Source: Streptomyces melanogenes (lineage in GTDB: Bacteria; Actinomycetota; Actinomycetes; Streptomycetales; Streptomycetaceae). Taken from it: 64,000 bases of DNA. Positions 9,493 through 17,335 of the stretch are shown one piece after another. Below the pieces are notes generated by a model that saw only the letters and a list, made by a program, of their open reading frames with translations, searched no databases and was not told where the DNA came from. The DNA is taken from NCBI RefSeq assembly GCF_014649795.1, contig NZ_BMTS01000024.1:43765-107764 (forward strand). Reading direction: 5' to 3'. The position numbers and the translations under genes were made by a program. Numbering within the stretch: position 1 is the first letter of the stretch; each line of letters starts with the position of its first letter.

Positions 9493-9870
9493 GTGGGGTT
9501 TCCCTGTGTGGTAGGTGCGTTGGGCTTCTTCGATCTCTTTGATGTCTTCGGCACCTTTGATGCCGGTGGGTGCTGTCGGGGTGGTTTGGCGTACATGCGG
9601 GGCGACTGCGGTGGCGCTCACCCGGCTGCGGTTGTTCTCCGGCCGTCACCACGATCGCGATGGTGACCGACGAGCGGCATGAGGTGCCGAGGCGGACCGC
9701 GGGGCCAGCGGTCTCCGGATACGCATGGGTACAGCTTTCGTCGGGTGACGCGGACATGTGGGGGCTCGGGTGGGAGGGGAGGGACCGCTCCACTATCCGA
9801 GCCCGTACGCGCCGCTCCCAAGCCGTACCTTGGGATGTGGAAGAAACAGGCGCAGGAGAGGCAACTACCG
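9493..9870. promoter_or_regulatory. Divergent promoter region of oxygenase and Lrp regulator
   Basis: 378 bases between two divergent genes. Lrp-type regulators commonly bind such regions and control both themselves and the neighbour, so operators are expected here; no clear palindrome was found by eye. The exact size depends on which alternative starts are used (9621 for the oxygenase, 9835 for the regulator). Confidence 0.4.
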
Positions 9871-10827
9871 GTGGATTCACGTGTGTCGGACGATCTCGAC
9901 CAGCGCCTCCTCCATGCCCTCCAGGTCGACGGCCGGGCCCACTTCAGCCGCATCGCACGTGATCTCGGCGTCTCCGAACGCACCATCATCCGCAGGTACC
10001 AGCGCCTGCGCGCCCTGGGCCTGCGGGTCGTCGGTCAGCCCGTGGCCTCCCGCCTCGGCCTGGCCCGCTGGCTGTTGCGGCTGCACTGCACCCCGGATGC
10101 CGCCGGAACCATGGCCGAGGCGCTCGCCCGCCGCCCGGACACCTACTGGGTCACGTTGGCCTCGGGCGGCACCGAGCTGTACTGCGCCGTGAACGTTCCC
10201 GTGTCCGGCCAACACGACAACCCGCTGCTGCGGAAGCTCCCGCGCACCCCGCAGGTGCTCTCCATGAGCGCCCACTGCATGCTGCGGATCTTCGTCGGAG
10301 CCACCAGCACGTGGCACGCCACCCGGTTCCGGGCCGACGACAACACCGCGGTGGATTCCGGCACCTCCGCTGCGACTCGCGTGCCCTTGGACGCCACCGA
10401 CCACACCCTGTTCGCCGAACTGGCCCGTGACGGCCGCGCGCCCCTGCCCGAACTCGCCGCGGCCGCCGACCGCTCACCCTCCAGCATCCAGCGCCACCTG
10501 GACCGCCTCCGGGGCGCAGGGGCCCTGAGCCTCGCCGTCGACTTCGACCCTCAGCTGCTCGGCTACCGCATGGCCACCCGGATCTGGCTGAACGTCACCC
10601 CCGCACACCTGCGCTCCGTCGGGGAGGCACTGGCCACCCATCCGGAGATCGCCTTCGCCGCCGCCGTCACCGGTGACTCGAACCTCGTGGCCAGTGGCAT
10701 CTTCCGCACCCCGGCCGACCTTTACGACTACGTCGACCGGCGCATCGGCCAACTCCCCGGCATCCAGAGCATCCAGACCGCCCCCACCCTCCGCGAAGTC
10801 AAACGCCTCGCTCTCGCCATACCGTGA
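9871..10827 (+). CDS. Lrp/AsnC family regulator with two tandem Lrp modules
   Basis: 318 residues from the GTG at 9871, which has AGGAGAGG about nine bases upstream; an in-frame ATG at 9835 would add 12 residues. Two AsnC-type helix-turn-helix units are visible: DDLDQRLLHALQVDGRAHFS with VSERTIIRRYQRL near the N-terminus, and DHTLFAELARDGRAPLPELA with SPSSIQRHLDRL in the second half. Each is followed by a ligand-binding-like segment. This double architecture is common in streptomycetes. These proteins sense small molecules, often amino acids. The divergent oxygenase is the obvious candidate target. Confidence 0.9.
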   Translation: MDSRVSDDLDQRLLHALQVDGRAHFSRIARDLGVSERTIIRRYQRLRALGLRVVGQPVASRLGLARWLLRLHCTPDAAGTMAEALARRPDTYWVTLASGGTELYCAVNVPVSGQHDNPLLRKLPRTPQVLSMSAHCMLRIFVGATSTWHATRFRADDNTAVDSGTSAATRVPLDATDHTLFAELARDGRAPLPELAAAADRSPSSIQRHLDRLRGAGALSLAVDFDPQLLGYRMATRIWLNVTPAHLRSVGEALATHPEIAFAAAVTGDSNLVASGIFRTPADLYDYVDRRIGQLPGIQSIQTAPTLREVKRLALAIP

Positions 10828-11058
10828 GGAGCCGGCGGACAGCACCGCCGGGGCCAGAGGATCTCGATGAGATCCCGGCCGAGCGCGGCATGAACCACGA
10901 AACGCTGTGGCAGCGGTTGAAGACCGCGGGCAGAGGCGCGCGTCCCGAGGTGGGGAACGCGTCGGCGGGTACGCCGAGATCCGGGCGCCAGCGGAGGCGC
11001 GGGCTGGCCGGACGGGTGTTCGCCCGTCCGGCCAGCCCGCGAGGCGCTCCGATACGGC

Positions 11059-11502
11059 TCAGCAGCCGTAGGCGTTGAAGTCCCAGAACGCGGCCCTGGT
11101 TGCCGGCCCGGCCTGCCCGTCGACGGCAAGGTTGTAGCCGCCCCAGTAGTTCAGGTGCTTCTGCAGCCCCTTGATGGTCTTGGGTCCGACGATCCCGTCG
11201 ACGTCGCTGCCCGTGAACCCGAACTCCCTCTGTGCGGCCTTCCAGCTGTTGGGGCCCAGCTGTCCGTCGATCGTGCCGGGGTTCTGGCCCCTGCTCCACA
11301 GCCAGCACTGCCAGTTCTCGGCCCGATCTGTGTTCAGGCCGAGGTTGTTCACAGCGAGGACGGAGCTGTCCTGTGTGGCGACCGCGGGGTGGGTGGCAGG
11401 CGCGGAGGCCGCGAAGCTCGTGCTCGCGCCCGTCAGGGTTGCGGCCGCGAGACCGACGATGGCGGTTGCGGTGACAAGGGCCTTGGTTAAGGCAGGTCGC
11501 AT
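11059..11502 (-). CDS. Secreted peptidoglycan-binding domain protein
   Basis: 147 residues. A Sec signal peptide (positively charged start, hydrophobic core, cleavage near FAASA) is followed by two PG_binding_1-like repeats (TIDGQLGPNSWKAAQREFG and DGIVGPKTIKGLQKHL), with a third partial unit (AVDGQAGPATRAAFWDF). The DG-x-G-P-x-T signature is characteristic of this three-helix domain, which binds cell-wall peptidoglycan. Two cysteines may form a disulfide. No enzymatic domain is attached. A second, shorter secreted PG-binding gene lies immediately upstream on the same strand, 51 bases away, so the two may be co-transcribed. Confidence 0.85.
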   Translation of the reverse strand: MRPALTKALVTATAIVGLAAATLTGASTSFAASAPATHPAVATQDSSVLAVNNLGLNTDRAENWQCWLWSRGQNPGTIDGQLGPNSWKAAQREFGFTGSDVDGIVGPKTIKGLQKHLNYWGGYNLAVDGQAGPATRAAFWDFNAYGC

Positions 11503-11553
11503 CCTCTTTTCTCTCTGTTGGTTGTAGGTGGTTGCCGTATGCGGTGGGGGACT

Positions 11554-11940
11554 TCAGAGAGGGCGGGCACAGCCGGGGATGGGGCTGTACAGGACTTCCC
11601 AGGTGGACGGTCCGACGAGGATCCCGGCGGGTTCGCTCACCTGGTTGCAGCGCTGGACGGAGCGGATCGCGGCACGGGTGGTGGGACCGAGGATTCCGTC
11701 CACGGTGAGAGGGCCGGCTTGGTTGCTGTACGTGTTGATCAGGCACTGCACCTGGGGGACGGCACCGGGTGTCTGCGTGTGGGGCGGGCGCTCCCTGATG
11801 ATGGGCCGGGCACTGTCGTCGATGTAGTTGCAGTAGGGCTCGGCGCGTGGGGGACTCGCGCCCAGGGCTGTCCCGGTCAAGGCTGTCCCCGTCAACGCCG
11901 TCAGGGCGGCCACCGCGGCCGTCTTCGTCCGTGTACGCAC
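11554..11940 (-). CDS. Small secreted peptidoglycan-binding-like protein
   Basis: 128 residues from a GTG at 11940 with AGAGGA about nine bases upstream. The signal peptide contains a short TALTG repeat and a cleavage site near LGASP. The mature part carries a PG_binding_1-like stretch (TVDGILGPTTRAAIRSVQ) and four cysteines (YCNY, VQCL, QRCN, PGCA) that could form two disulfides. A longer open frame upstream lacks protein character, so the GTG start is preferred. It is the upstream member of a tandem pair of secreted wall-binding proteins. No catalytic domain is present. Confidence 0.78.
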   Translation of the reverse strand: MRTRTKTAAVAALTALTGTALTGTALGASPPRAEPYCNYIDDSARPIIRERPPHTQTPGAVPQVQCLINTYSNQAGPLTVDGILGPTTRAAIRSVQRCNQVSEPAGILVGPSTWEVLYSPIPGCARPL

Positions 11941-11964
11941 CCTCAGTTCCTCTCTTCGGCCACC

Positions 11965-12009
11965 GCCCGCGCGGCAGAGCGTTCCACCGCGCCGTTCTGC
12001 CGCGCGGGC
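11965..12009. promoter_or_regulatory. 13-bp inverted repeat in the leader of the small secreted protein
   Basis: Arms 11965-11977 (GCCCGCGCGGCAG) and 11997-12009 are exact reverse complements with a 19-nt loop. On the minus strand it sits about 25 bases before the GTG at 11940, covering or adjoining the ribosome site region. It could be an operator or an mRNA stem affecting translation. Apart from this, the 361-base gap 11941-12301 holds no gene. Confidence 0.5.
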
Positions 12010-12301
12010 CGGCCCCCAGGGTGTAGGGGTGGACTGGCAGGCGGCGACCGGAGCGGGAAGGCTCCCCGGTGACGGCGCCGCCCGGTCGCGGTCTGATGCC
12101 GTTCTCGTCGGTTCTTGGCAGCCCAGTGTGGAGCGCTGTTCCCGCAGGCTGGAAGCTGCGTGCGGCTGTACGCAATGTTCCTGGTCAGCGGTGTCCGTCC
12201 GTGCGGGGAGAGGGAGCCTGAAAAGTATCTGGTGCCGCGCCCGCCGGGGCCCGGAGCATGAAGGGCAGCCAAGCAGGGCGGGCGGCCAAGGGGCGGGGGC
12301 C

Positions 12302-13297
12302 ATGCTGAGGATCCATTTCACTGGGGACGACCTGGCGCGCACCGCGCTCGCCGACGAGCCCGATGCGATGTGGGAGGTGTCGATCAGCCTGCACCGGCTC
12401 CAGCGCCGCGACACCGGGGTGGTCTTCGGGCCGTGGCGGGCCCAGGCCCTGCCCCGGATCCCCCCATCGCTCCGGCTCCTGTCCTCCCTGGCCCCGGCCA
12501 AGGGCTACTGCCCGGACTTCCTGACGCCAGCCAGAGGGGCCTCACGTGCCGCTCAGATCGAGGCGTTCCGCTCCACCGGACGCGAGACGATCCGCGCCGA
12601 TCTGGGCGAGTTCCGTCGGCAGAACCCCCATCTGCGCCTGCCGTCGTGGTGCGCCCGGCTCGCCGACGGCGACTCCGAGACGCTGGGCCGGCTCGCACAC
12701 GCCGCGGACACCTACTTCGACGCCTGCCTGAACCCCTACTGGGAGCGCATCCGCACGCAGGTGCACCGCGACCGGGCGCGACGCACGGCGGTGCTCGCGG
12801 ACGGCGGCTGGGAAGCCCTGTTCCGCACCCTGCACCCCTCGGCGCGCTGGAGCCATCCGGTACTGGAACTCGACTACCCCGTGGACCAGGAGATGCATCT
12901 GCACGGGCGCGGCCTGGTCCTGCAGCCGTCCTTCTTCTGCCGCTACAACGTCACCAGCCTCCTCGACCCGCGGCTGCAGCCCGTACTGGTCCACCCCATC
13001 GACCACGACCCCGACTGGGCCCTGCCCGCTCCGCCCGGGGCGGAGACGAAGGCCCTCACCGTGCTGCTCGGCGCCACCCGGGCACAACTCCTGGACGCGA
13101 CGGCGAACGGCGCGGCCACCACCCGGCAACTGGCCCGCTCCGCCCACACCACACCCCCCAACGCCAGTCGGCACCTCACCGCGCTGCGCGAAGCCGCCCT
13201 CGTCCGCAGCGATCGCCACCGCAACACCGTCCTCCACACCATCACCCCCCTCGGCATCGCCCTGCTCAACGGCCAACAGCCCGCCCTCCCCGCCTGA
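12302..13297 (+). CDS. ArsR-like winged-helix regulator with an N-terminal DUF5937-like domain
   Basis: 331 residues from the ATG at 12302, preceded by AAGGGGCGGGGG. The N-terminal two thirds (LRIHFTGDDLARTALA, then VSISLHRLQ) match a Streptomyces regulator type in which a large effector-like domain precedes the DNA-binding part. The C-terminal about 80 residues form a winged helix of the ArsR type (TTRQLARSAHTTPPNASRHL then TALREAALVRSDRHRNTVLH). No metal-binding Cys/His cluster typical of ArsR sensors is visible. The open frame extends 273 bases upstream but without coding character. The target is unknown; it is transcribed alone in the same direction as the IclR-like gene downstream. Confidence 0.85.
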   Translation: MLRIHFTGDDLARTALADEPDAMWEVSISLHRLQRRDTGVVFGPWRAQALPRIPPSLRLLSSLAPAKGYCPDFLTPARGASRAAQIEAFRSTGRETIRADLGEFRRQNPHLRLPSWCARLADGDSETLGRLAHAADTYFDACLNPYWERIRTQVHRDRARRTAVLADGGWEALFRTLHPSARWSHPVLELDYPVDQEMHLHGRGLVLQPSFFCRYNVTSLLDPRLQPVLVHPIDHDPDWALPAPPGAETKALTVLLGATRAQLLDATANGAATTRQLARSAHTTPPNASRHLTALREAALVRSDRHRNTVLHTITPLGIALLNGQQPALPA

Positions 13298-13618
13298 CCG
13301 AGGCAGGCCGCCCACCCAGGACGCGCGAGGCAATCCGGGTGAATCCGCCGTTGCGGACGGGTGCGTGTCGGACGGCGACCCGGATGTTTGGGTTCACCCG
13401 GTCGGCGGCCAATCAGAAGCATTCTGTTCCCGTGCAAGCACGGCGCCACCGGCCACAGTCAACCTCCCCAAGGTTCCCGATACCCGCTCCCACCAGCAGG
13501 GATGAGCTTTTCGGCAAGGGCGCCGCCGGAGAACGGCACGTTTTGCGGTACCCGAGGTTGAGAGCGCACAGGTAGCGTGCGGTCGACTGTGGCCCTGTGC
13601 CTACGAGGGGGGAAGCTG

Positions 13619-14425
13619 ATGGTGGACAGGCCGGACTCGCAGGTGGCCGACCGTACGGGGAACACTTTGGGGCGCGGCGTGCTGGAGGGTGCGTTCGGGC
13701 TGCTCGAAGAACTCGCGCATGGTGGCGAGTTGGGGCTGACCCGGCTGGCGGACGGTGCTGGGTTGCCCAAGGCCACCGCCCATCGGCTGCTGGCCCAGCT
13801 CGTCGCGGTGGGCGCGGTGCAGCGCCGGGCCGGGCGCTACCGGCTGGGGCCGAAGACGTTTCGCCTGGGGCAGGCTTGGCAGCCTGCCCCGGCGCTGCGC
13901 GAGGCCGCACGGCGCCCCCTGCGCCAACTCGCCATGACGATCACGGGGGCGAGCGTCAACATAGCGGTCCCCGACGCGGGACGCACCCTGATCGTCGGCG
14001 GAATACGGGGTGAAGTGGACGACGTCTTCCCGGTCCACGCCGGGGTACTGGCCCCGCACGGAAACGCGGGGGACAGAATGTTCGCGGCGGAGACTCCGGA
14101 GACAGAACCACCTGCCTGTTGCTCCAGGACTGAGTGGAAACGGCTGGTTGCCAAGGCGCACGAGCAGAGCTTGGCCTTCGACTACGAGTGGCCGGTGCCG
14201 GATGTGTCCTGCGTGGCGGCGCCCGTGCGCGCGCCCTCCGGGGAGATCATCGCGGGAGTAGCCGCAGTGGTGCTCGACGGTCGGCGTCTGCCCTCGATCG
14301 CCCCAGCGGTGCGGCGCGCCGCGGACATGGTCACCGCCTGTGTGGCCCGGCTGCCCGCGGCGAAACAAGTGCAGTTCCGGTCCTGGTCAGTGGGTGGTTC
14401 TGATCCACTCTCTGCGGAGCGGTGA
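13619..14425 (+). CDS. IclR family transcriptional regulator
   Basis: 268 residues starting at the ATG at 13619, with GAGGGGGGAAG immediately upstream. The N-terminal winged helix contains GVLEGAFGLLEELA and GLPKATAHRLLAQLVAVGAV, the classical IclR DNA-binding helix pair. It is followed by a GAF-like IclR effector domain ending in SCVAAPVRAPSGEIIAGVAA. IclR proteins sense small carboxylates or aromatics and usually regulate neighbouring catabolic genes, but none is adjacent. The C-terminus (after VTACVARL) is slightly extended. The 321-base gap before it has no gene and should contain its promoter. Confidence 0.9.
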   Translation: MVDRPDSQVADRTGNTLGRGVLEGAFGLLEELAHGGELGLTRLADGAGLPKATAHRLLAQLVAVGAVQRRAGRYRLGPKTFRLGQAWQPAPALREAARRPLRQLAMTITGASVNIAVPDAGRTLIVGGIRGEVDDVFPVHAGVLAPHGNAGDRMFAAETPETEPPACCSRTEWKRLVAKAHEQSLAFDYEWPVPDVSCVAAPVRAPSGEIIAGVAAVVLDGRRLPSIAPAVRRAADMVTACVARLPAAKQVQFRSWSVGGSDPLSAER

Positions 14426-14745
14426 CTGGGTGTCACAGGTGCCTGGTGAGTCTCAAGTCCAGTCCCACCCCGCCGCTCGACCGTGAGGCCAAGCGGCGCC
14501 TGACCGTCATGCGCCACGTTGAGGAGGTCAGCGGCAACGGTCTACGAGGCGCCGGAGAGACTTGCGCCTCCTGGCGGCGGGGGAGGTGGTGGACCGTGGC
14601 TGGGTCGGCATGGCCTCTGCCGCTGTTGGGCCTGGAGTGTTGCGCCTCGGGTGTGTCTGCCGCAGGACCACCGCCGGCTGGGCCGGTCCGGTGGTCGGGG
14701 TCTGGGAGTCTCCCCGGGCGTGTGGGCTGGCTTGTGGTGGTCGGG
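14426..14745. other. Intergenic region between convergent IclR and lipase genes
   Basis: 320 bases of G-rich sequence with no convincing gene and no strong hairpin visible by eye. Frames in this stretch lack protein-like composition. Confidence 0.35.
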
Positions 14746-15726
14746 TCAGGGCAGTGGTGGGAAGGGCACGACGTTGGTGCAGGTCCAGGTGGCGCGATGG
14801 GTGGGGTCGAGGGCGTCGAGGGTGAGGTTGACCGCATTGGGTGAGTAGGGGATGTCGGCGTGCCCTGATGTGTCGTTGGGGCACACGTCCTGGAGGGTGA
14901 TATTGGTGACGGCGCCTGGGTCGTTGGGTGGGGCGGTGAGGAAGCCCGAGGTATAGGGGGTGACGACCTTGTCGTAGGCGGTGGCCAGGACGGTGTACTT
15001 GACCCCGGGCATGGTGTCGCCGCCCTCGTTCAGCGCGGTCTGGAACGGTGACCCGGTCACCTGTTGCAGGGGAGCGGGGCCCAATGCCGCATCCGTCACC
15101 GGAGCGACGGCCTTGAGGGCGGAATCGAGTCCGCTCAGTGTCGTGCCGTGGTTGTCCGGAGCAAGTCCGACCAGGCGGTGGACCTTCGTGGCGCCGCCCT
15201 CGAATTTCAGGTACTGCCGCGGCATGGGGCCCGCTCCCTGGGAGTGGCCGACGAGATCGACCTTGCGGGCTCCCGTGGTGCGCAGTACGCGGTCGACGTA
15301 GGTGGCCAGTTCCCTGGCCGAGTCCTCGATCCGTCCGGTTGCCTTCGCGCCGAGGGCGTTCAGCGGGCTGCCTGTGGCGCCGTAGTTGAGGGCGTAGACG
15401 CAGTAGCCGGCGTTGGCGAGGGCGGGTGCGAGGACGTTCCAGTTGTCGTACGCGTTCTCCACTGTGCCGTGGATCAGGACTACCGGGCGGGGATGGTCGT
15501 GCAGGTTCGTGCCGGGAAGGCAGGGGCTGTCGGGGTCTGTGTTCGCGCCGGGCGGCCGGGAGTTGGCTGTGGCCGGTGACAGCAGGGTGGCTGCGAAGGC
15601 TCCCAGGACGGTGCTGTGCCTGGGTTGGTGGTCGGCCGGTTGCACGGCCGCTGCGGGCACGGCCGACCCGAGCGGGGCAAGGGAGCAGACGGCGGCGGCG
15701 ACGGCCGTACCGAAGCGGTGGGGCAT
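14746..15726 (-). CDS. Secreted class 2 triacylglycerol lipase / alpha-beta hydrolase
   Basis: 326 residues with an N-terminal signal peptide (hydrophobic core AAAVCSLAPLGSAVPAAA). The mature part has the alpha/beta hydrolase order: oxyanion-hole region PVVLIHGTVENAY, then NWNVLAPALANAGYCVYALN, the nucleophile elbow GHSQG in VDLVGHSQGAG, and a late acidic/His region including DNHGTT and SGHADIPYS. Residue pattern and length match the Streptomyces Lipase_2 (EstA/LipA) family, extracellular enzymes that hydrolyse short to medium acyl esters. Cysteines at SPCLPG, GYCVYA, QDVCPN and WTCTN probably form two disulfides, as expected outside the cell. Transcribed alone. Confidence 0.9.
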   Translation of the reverse strand: MPHRFGTAVAAAVCSLAPLGSAVPAAAVQPADHQPRHSTVLGAFAATLLSPATANSRPPGANTDPDSPCLPGTNLHDHPRPVVLIHGTVENAYDNWNVLAPALANAGYCVYALNYGATGSPLNALGAKATGRIEDSARELATYVDRVLRTTGARKVDLVGHSQGAGPMPRQYLKFEGGATKVHRLVGLAPDNHGTTLSGLDSALKAVAPVTDAALGPAPLQQVTGSPFQTALNEGGDTMPGVKYTVLATAYDKVVTPYTSGFLTAPPNDPGAVTNITLQDVCPNDTSGHADIPYSPNAVNLTLDALDPTHRATWTCTNVVPFPPLP

Positions 15727-16091
15727 GGCGGAACCTCATCGGCTGGGTGGGCCAGGACAGCAGGACCCGGGTCCGCGTGGACCGCACCCGGGGGCACTGA
15801 ACCAATAACGCCGACGGGGACCCGGCGTCACGCGGGCTCACCCGGTCACCTGTGCCGGAGGGCTCCGGTGTCGGTTGCACGTGGATCGGTTGGGCCAGTC
15901 GCGACCGGATTCATCCGCTCCAACCCGGGCTCCAGGCAGAGCAGCAGGCCAGAGGACGAGAACCAAGCGAATGGGCTGCTCTATGGGCTCGCACCACGCC
16001 GGATACGGCGGCGTCGACGAGGTGCGTACGAGGGCGAAGGATCTCGCCACTGTCCAGCCGACCACGATCGCGGCCTGAGACCATCGAGCGC
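15727..16091. other. Intergenic region upstream of lipase and DUF6087-like genes
   Basis: 365 bases between divergent genes with no convincing coding frame; expected to carry both promoters. No obvious repeat was seen. Confidence 0.35.
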
Positions 16092-16385
16092 ATGGGCAAG
16101 CACAGCCGACCCGGACCGCCGAACCAGCGGTCGCGCGCTCTCCCGCGCGTCGATGCCGACGACCCGCTCGCCGCGTACACCAAGCGGCGCCTTCCTCCCA
16201 TGGACCAGTACCGGCGTCACCGGTCGCTGCACGGCGGCGCCAGCCACTGTCGGCCCGAGGAACCCAGGGCCTTGGAGGAATGGGACGGATTCGCCTACGT
16301 CCCTGTCGGCACTGCCCCCGACCTCGCAGCAGCCGCATGCTGGGCTCACGGGCTCAACTCCCACGACTCGACCGATCAGGAGTAG
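16092..16385 (+). CDS. DUF6087-like small protein
   Basis: 97 residues, hydrophilic at the N-terminus. The middle and C-terminal part (RRHRSLHGGASH, RPEEPRALEEWDGFAYVPVG, APDLAAAACW) resembles the small Streptomyces family DUF6087 as I recall it: a basic stretch, then PRALxEWDGFAxVPVG. Function unknown. In streptomycetes such genes often occur near small regulators. The ATG at 16092 was chosen because the similarity begins there; the frame is open further upstream but without coding bias. It is followed within about 100 bases by a truncated Lrp gene. Confidence 0.6.
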   Translation: MGKHSRPGPPNQRSRALPRVDADDPLAAYTKRRLPPMDQYRRHRSLHGGASHCRPEEPRALEEWDGFAYVPVGTAPDLAAAACWAHGLNSHDSTDQE

Positions 16386-16492
16386 AGCCTCGGTAGCGAC
16401 GCCCGACGGCCACTTGGCCAACACGGCCGCCGCCGGGCTCGGGATCAGAACCGACTGGACTCGCCGTCGATCACAACGGTACCGGTGCGTCC

Positions 16493-16708
16493 TTGCGGTC
16501 CGGATCGCGCCCGCTGCTGGAGGAGCGCCCGGGGATCCTGGAGTGCCTGCGCACCACCGGAGACGACTGCTACGTCATAAAGGTGGCGGCCACGTCAATG
16601 GCCCACCTGGAGGAGATCGTCGACGAGCTGGCCGAGTTCGGCAGCACCACCACCAGCCTCGTCGTCAGCCGGACGTTTCCGTTGTGCGGCTCAGGGTGCC
16701 TCGGGTGA
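16493..16708 (+). pseudogene. C-terminal fragment of an Lrp/AsnC regulator
   Basis: The frame encodes a recognisable end of the Lrp ligand-binding (RAM) domain: LRTTGDDCYVIKVAATSM, HLEEIVDELAEFGSTTTSLV and VVSRTFP. The preceding helix-turn-helix and the first half of the RAM domain are absent, and no start with a ribosome site is present, so this is a 5'-truncated remnant. The remaining roughly 55 conserved residues are intact, which points to a fairly recent deletion. Confidence 0.7.
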
Positions 16709-17256
16709 ACACCGCCGGGTCGGCGCTGACGTGGCGTGGGCGCCACTGCGTCGCCAAGGCCCGACCTGGTGCCCAGTTGCGGCGACCGCCCAGGTGTCCG
16801 GGAAGGCCATCGAAGTCGGGAGCAGCTGTATCAACCCATCGGCGGGGACCCCATTGCCCGACCCAGCCAACTGCCCCATCACCGGGCCGGTCTCGGAGAG
16901 CGTCCGGCCCACGCCGGCTGAGCAGGTGGCCGTGAGGTTCTGCAGGAAGGCGGGGAACAGAGACGGCGGGAACCGCCTTTGAGGTCTCCCCGCGCCGGGG
17001 GCCGCTTGTGGCTCCAGGGTCCGGGCACCCGCTCGGGCCGGGACCCGCTGCAGTGGTCGATGACGAGGCCCAAGCGCCATCCAGGACCACAGAGATGGCC
17101 ATGCCGGGCGCGCTTGCGGTGCCTTGAGGTCGTACTGCGCCCTCGCGGTGGCGGGGCGGCCACTGACCGGGAGGCCAGGGCTGTCCCTTCGCCTGGTACG
17201 GCGGGCTTGGCGTTGAAGAGTGGCTGGCTGAATTGGTTGTGCGGAGCAGTTGTCAC
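16709..17256. other. No convincing gene
   Basis: About 550 bases after the Lrp fragment. Several overlapping frames exist on both strands but none has a ribosome site or a recognisable domain. The region probably includes decayed sequence plus the promoter of the secreted protein at 17336. Confidence 0.35.
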
Positions 17257-17295
17257 ATCCGCGCCCCACCTCTTGTCCCGAGGTGGGGCGCGGAT
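17257..17295. promoter_or_regulatory. 16-bp perfect inverted repeat upstream of the large secreted protein
   Basis: Arms 17257-17272 (ATCCGCGCCCCACCTC) and 17280-17295 are exact reverse complements with a 7-nt loop (TTGTCCC). It ends about 40 bases before the TTG start of the 960-residue secreted protein. It could terminate upstream transcription, act as an operator, or form a leader stem. Confidence 0.7.
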
Positions 17296-17335
17296 GGACT
17301 CTGTGTCCCGTCCTGTACGTCACAGGGAGGGTCCC

